From contig OZ246946.1 of assembly GCA_965232015.1 (NCBI GenBank), forward strand, positions 2,046,001 through 2,110,000: 64,000 nt of DNA, given 5' to 3'. Made by a program: the position numbers and the translations under genes. Under the pieces are notes generated by a model that saw nothing but the letters and a program-made list of their open reading frames with translations, ran no database searches and was not told where the DNA came from. Source of the DNA: JAJEAO01 sp963667635 (GTDB lineage Bacteria; Acidobacteriota; Vicinamibacteria; Marinacidobacterales; Marinacidobacteraceae). Positions 61,184 to 64,000 of this stretch are shown here, in pieces (the stretch's first letter is position 1; every line of letters begins with the position of its first letter).

Positions 61184-62254
61184 ATGTCGGCCCCGCCGGG
61201 CGTTTCGTCGCCGGCGCGGTGGCTGTTCGCCGTGGTCGGCGCCGCGATCGCCGCCGCCATCGCCGGTTGGTTCGGACGCTTCGACGACTACGAGCGAGCC
61301 CTGACCGCACCCTTCGCCGCTCACGGCGGCGAAGTCGTCTTTCGGGTCGGGTCCGGGTCCACGGTGGACTCGCTCGCCGAGCGACTCGAGGTCTCCGGGG
61401 TCATTCGTGACGCCGCGGCGTTCGCGTGGGGCGTCGAGGAACGCGGACTCGACCGCCGCCTCCAGGCCGGTCTCTACCGCTTCGACGCGCCGCTCACCGG
61501 CTTCGAGGTCATGGAACGGATCGCGGGCGGCGAGGTGGCGACGGTGAGGCTCACGATCCCGGAGGGCCTCGACATCGAAGCGACCGCGGCGGCCCTCGAG
61601 CGTCAGGGCTTCGGGGACGCGGGGGCGCTCGAAGCGCTGTTCCGCGACGGGGCGATGACCCGCCGCCTGATCGGGGACCTCGATCCGGAGGCGACCGATC
61701 TGGAGGGCTACCTGTTCCCGAGCACCTATCGCCTCTCTCCGGAAGTGAGGCCGGCGAAGGTGGTGGAAGTCATCGTCGGGCAGTTCCGAAGAATGTGGGA
61801 CGCCGAGCGCCGCGCGCTCGGGAAGGCGAGCGGGCGGTCTCTCCGGGAGCTGGCGACACTGGCCTCGATCGTCGAAAAGGAAACGGGAAGCGCGCCGGAG
61901 CGTCCCCGGATCGCCTCGGTGTTCTGGAACCGGCTGCGGATCGGGATGCCGCTCCAGTCGGACCCAACGGTTCTCTACGCGATGCGGCGGAACGGTTACC
62001 GGGGGAACAACATCCGCCGCGACGACCTCCAGATGGAGTCTCGGTGGAACACCTACCGGGTCCCGGGGATTCCGCCGGGGCCGATTTCATCCTTCGGGGC
62101 CGCCGCCTTCGACGCCGTGCTCCGGCCGGAGGAGACCGATCTCCTCTACTTCGTCTCCCGCAACGACGGAACCCACGAGTTCAGCCGGACGCTGCGCGAG
62201 CACAACCGCGCCGTCCGCCGCTGGCAGATCGAGTATTTCCGCAACCGCCGCTGA
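61184..62254 (+). CDS. mltG: Endolytic murein transglycosylase MltG
   Basis: The product has 356 residues. A single N-terminal membrane helix is followed by a LysM-like domain (VFRVGSGSTVDSLAERL, RLTIPEGLDIEATAAAL) and the YceG/MltG catalytic domain. LATLASIVEKETGSAPERP holds the catalytic glutamate, and GMPLQSDPTVLYAM and FVSRNDGTHEFSRTLREHN are also conserved. It cuts nascent glycan strands at the inner membrane. Palindromic repeats begin right after the stop. Confidence 0.9.
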   Translation: MSAPPGVSSPARWLFAVVGAAIAAAIAGWFGRFDDYERALTAPFAAHGGEVVFRVGSGSTVDSLAERLEVSGVIRDAAAFAWGVEERGLDRRLQAGLYRFDAPLTGFEVMERIAGGEVATVRLTIPEGLDIEATAAALERQGFGDAGALEALFRDGAMTRRLIGDLDPEATDLEGYLFPSTYRLSPEVRPAKVVEVIVGQFRRMWDAERRALGKASGRSLRELATLASIVEKETGSAPERPRIASVFWNRLRIGMPLQSDPTVLYAMRRNGYRGNNIRRDDLQMESRWNTYRVPGIPPGPISSFGAAAFDAVLRPEETDLLYFVSRNDGTHEFSRTLREHNRAVRRWQIEYFRNRR

Positions 62255-62260
62255 TGGTTC

Positions 62261-62614
62261 CGGCGCCCCCCGATGGAGCGCCCTATGGAGCGCCGGACTC
62301 CGCCGGTTCTCCCGGTGGGGGGCCGGCACCGAGCAACCCCCTCGACCGGCGCCCCCCTATGGAGCGCCGGACTCCAGTCCGGCACCGCGACCCGAACCGC
62401 CTTGGTGAATTGCCGGACTGGAGTCCGGCGCGCCGGCACCCGGCGCCGGTCGGTTCGGTTCGACGATGACCTCACCGGCCCGGCAGAACCGCCATCACAC
62501 CACTTGCGGACTGGTGGAGTCCGGACTCCACCAGTTCTCCCGGTGGGGGGCCGGCACCGAGCAACCCCCTCGACCGGCGCCCCCCTATGGAGCGCCGGAC
62601 TCGAGCCCGGCACG
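62261..62614. repeat. Largest array of the dispersed palindromic repeat, between convergent mltG and methyltransferase genes
   Basis: Contains several TATGGAGCGCCGGACTCCAG and CCACCAGTTCTCCCGGTG modules. A 69-bp block at 62306-62374 is repeated exactly at 62534-62602. No gene is supported in 62255-62680; open frames through it are by-products of the composition. The stem-forming modules may end transcription from both sides. Confidence 0.85.
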
Positions 62615-62680
62615 GCTGCGACAAGTGGCCTGGATCGAATCCACGCGACAAGGACTGTCAAGTCGTCGGCGCGCCGGTAG

Positions 62681-63619
62681 TCATCGCGGAGGAGTTACGA
62701 ACAGGAGGCCAGGATGTTGACGTCGGGGTCCTGGATTCGACTCATGGGGTCTCTTCTCCAACGGCGGCAGCGGAACAGCCCGACCCTTCTCGTAGAGAGT
62801 CGGGTGGGCGAACGCGAGACGACGCGACATCACCCGGATCGCCTCGGGACTCTCGTCCACGAGTACGGCCCGGCGTCCGGCGCGCAGCGCAGCCTCTCCG
62901 GTGGTGCCGCTGCCGGCGAAGAAGTCGAGTACGCGGTCGCCGGGATTCGAGTGCACTTCGACGATCCGGCGGAGGATGGCGAGCGGCTTCTGGGTCGGAT
63001 ACCCGGTCTTTTCCTTCCCGGTCGGGCTGACGATGGTGTTCCACCAGACATCCGTGGGCGTCTTGCCCCGCGCCGCCTTCTCGGCGCCGACGAGGGCGGG
63101 CGCCATGTAGGGGATTCGATCGATCGCTTCGTACCGGTAGGTGTAGTGGCGCGGGTCGGCCGCGTACCAGAGGATGTTGTCGTGCTTCGCCGACCAGCGT
63201 CGCTTCGATCGCGCCCCGTAGTCGTAGGCCCAGATGATCTCGTTGAGGAAGCAGCTCCTGCCCAAGATGGCGTCGAGCAATACCCGGCAGTAGTGGACTT
63301 CGCGGGGATCGAGGTGCACGAACAAGCTCCCCGTGGGCGAAAGGAGTCGTCGCGCTTCCCGCAGTCTCGGCTCGAGGAACGCCAGGAAGTCGTCGAAGAC
63401 ATCGGAGAAAGCTGAAGTCCCGAGCTTCACCGTGCGGTAGCGACGCCCGCCGAACCCGGTTCGATCGCCGTTTCGGTCGCGAACCGCCCGGATCCGGGGG
63501 CGGGACTGTTCGCGTCCGGTGTTGAATGGCGGATCAATGTAGATCAGGTCGAACGAATCGTCGTCGAATCGCGAAAGAACCTCCAGGTTGTCGCCGTGGT
63601 GGATCTCGAGGTCGGTCAT
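62681..63619 (-). CDS. Beta-class DNA methyltransferase (N6-adenine or N4-cytosine), no restriction partner seen
   Basis: The product has 312 residues. Motif IV DLIYIDPPFNTG comes near residue 26 and motif I VLDFFAGSGTTGEAAL near 240, the beta-class order with the target-recognition region between them. GYPTQKPLAILRRIV is the motif X region. DPPF can methylate either adenine N6 or cytosine N4. No restriction gene is adjacent on either side in this window, so it may be a solitary regulatory or protective enzyme. Its C-terminal ~35 residues are Pro/Arg-rich and may be recent, next to the repeat array. Confidence 0.85.
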   Translation of the reverse strand: MTDLEIHHGDNLEVLSRFDDDSFDLIYIDPPFNTGREQSRPRIRAVRDRNGDRTGFGGRRYRTVKLGTSAFSDVFDDFLAFLEPRLREARRLLSPTGSLFVHLDPREVHYCRVLLDAILGRSCFLNEIIWAYDYGARSKRRWSAKHDNILWYAADPRHYTYRYEAIDRIPYMAPALVGAEKAARGKTPTDVWWNTIVSPTGKEKTGYPTQKPLAILRRIVEVHSNPGDRVLDFFAGSGTTGEAALRAGRRAVLVDESPEAIRVMSRRLAFAHPTLYEKGRAVPLPPLEKRPHESNPGPRRQHPGLLFVTPPR

Positions 63620-63624
63620 CTGCT

Positions 63625-64000
63625 TCAGCGGGTGAAGAGGGCGGCGACGCCCATGCCGCCGGAGACGCACAACGTGGCGATCCCGCGGGGGGCGGCGCGG
63701 CGCTCCATCTCGTGAAGCAGCGTCACCACGATCCGGGCGCCGGTGGCCCCGATCGGGTGGCCGAGCGCGATGGCGCCGCCGTTGACGTTGACCCGTTCCG
63801 GATCCATCCCCAGATCGTGGAAGCAGGCGAGCACCTGGGGCGCGAACGCCTCGTTGAGCTCGACGAGCGGGATCTCGTCGAGCCGGCGTCCGGCGCGATC
63901 GAGGAGGCGTCGCACCGCCGGGACCGGGCCGATCCCCATGACCCGGGGGTCCACGCCCGCGGTGGCGGCGCCCGCGAGCCCCGCCATCGGCTCGACTCCG
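63625..64000 (-). CDS. Thiolase (acetyl-CoA acetyltransferase), C-terminal part, 5' end outside window
   Basis: The visible 124 residues contain ELNEAFAPQVLACFHDLG, NVNGGAIALGHPIGATGARI with the catalytic histidine, and the C-terminal CVSGGMGVAALF with the second catalytic cysteine. These are thiolase signatures. The gene continues beyond the window end. Biosynthetic or degradative type cannot be told from this part. Its stop lies 5 bases before the methyltransferase start on the same strand, so the two could be co-transcribed. Confidence 0.9.
   Translation of the reverse strand, partial: GVEPMAGLAGAATAGVDPRVMGIGPVPAVRRLLDRAGRRLDEIPLVELNEAFAPQVLACFHDLGMDPERVNVNGGAIALGHPIGATGARIVVTLLHEMERRAAPRGIATLCVSGGMGVAALFTR

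Noticed and set aside
62306..62602. Repeat pair read as a CRISPR or attachment site
   Set aside because: Only two copies of the 69-bp block exist, the modules recur at other loci, and no cas or integrase gene is near.

Overview
This is a high-GC bacterial chromosome segment. The housekeeping genes point to the Gemmatimonadota/Acidobacteriota side of the tree. There is a GWxTD-type secreted protein, a ~1000-residue sortilin/BNR-propeller protein, a secreted matrixin protease next to a beta-barrel protein, a short sigma-54 activator, pheS-pheT, heme A synthase, rsgA, hflX and mltG. This placement is an inference from gene content; there is no rRNA in the window.

Layout. 1-2.3 kb: the end of a secreted propeller/Ig-like protein and a DUF2064 glycosyltransferase. 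2.4-30.1 kb: a large plus-strand defence-type island. It starts with an OLD-family ATPase/TOPRIM nuclease and a PD-(D/E)XK protein. Next is a six-gene, mostly ATGA-coupled cluster (5.7-15.8 kb): a membrane protein, a 1642-residue protein that joins a tubulin-like N-terminus to an Hsp70/actin-like C-terminus, a second membrane protein, a lipoprotein, a MotA/TolQ/ExbB-like protein with a long tail, and a MotB-like stator protein. I do not recognise this combination as a described system, and it is the main candidate for something new. It is followed by a single-strand phosphorothioation locus, sspB-sspC-sspD-sspA. Its sspB (DUF4007) is frameshifted at a 27-base poly-C tract. After that come a putative nuclease, two DGQHR (DndB-like) proteins, an SNF2 helicase and an unrecognised protein. 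A ~50-bp repeat occurs inverted at 4.26 and 30.1 kb, so most of the island is bracketed by it. 30.0-31.2 kb is insertion-sequence debris ending in a broken IS256 transposase.

31.3-36.1 kb, minus strand: a complete QatABCD system. 36.2-40.3 kb: a broken IS3 element, a gene fragment, two tandem coiled-coil membrane proteins, a cache-domain lipoprotein and a HEPN/MNT toxin-antitoxin pair. 40.4-64 kb is mostly core genome with two tRNAs, ending in a lone DNA methyltransferase and a truncated thiolase gene.

Two further features run through the window. Two poly-C tracts (22 and 27 C) each abut a GGGAC...GTCCC palindrome. A family of palindromic intergenic repeats occurs at five loci, one of them in frame between sspD and sspA. 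Start codons, GC contrasts and family assignments come from reading the sequence; no database search was possible.
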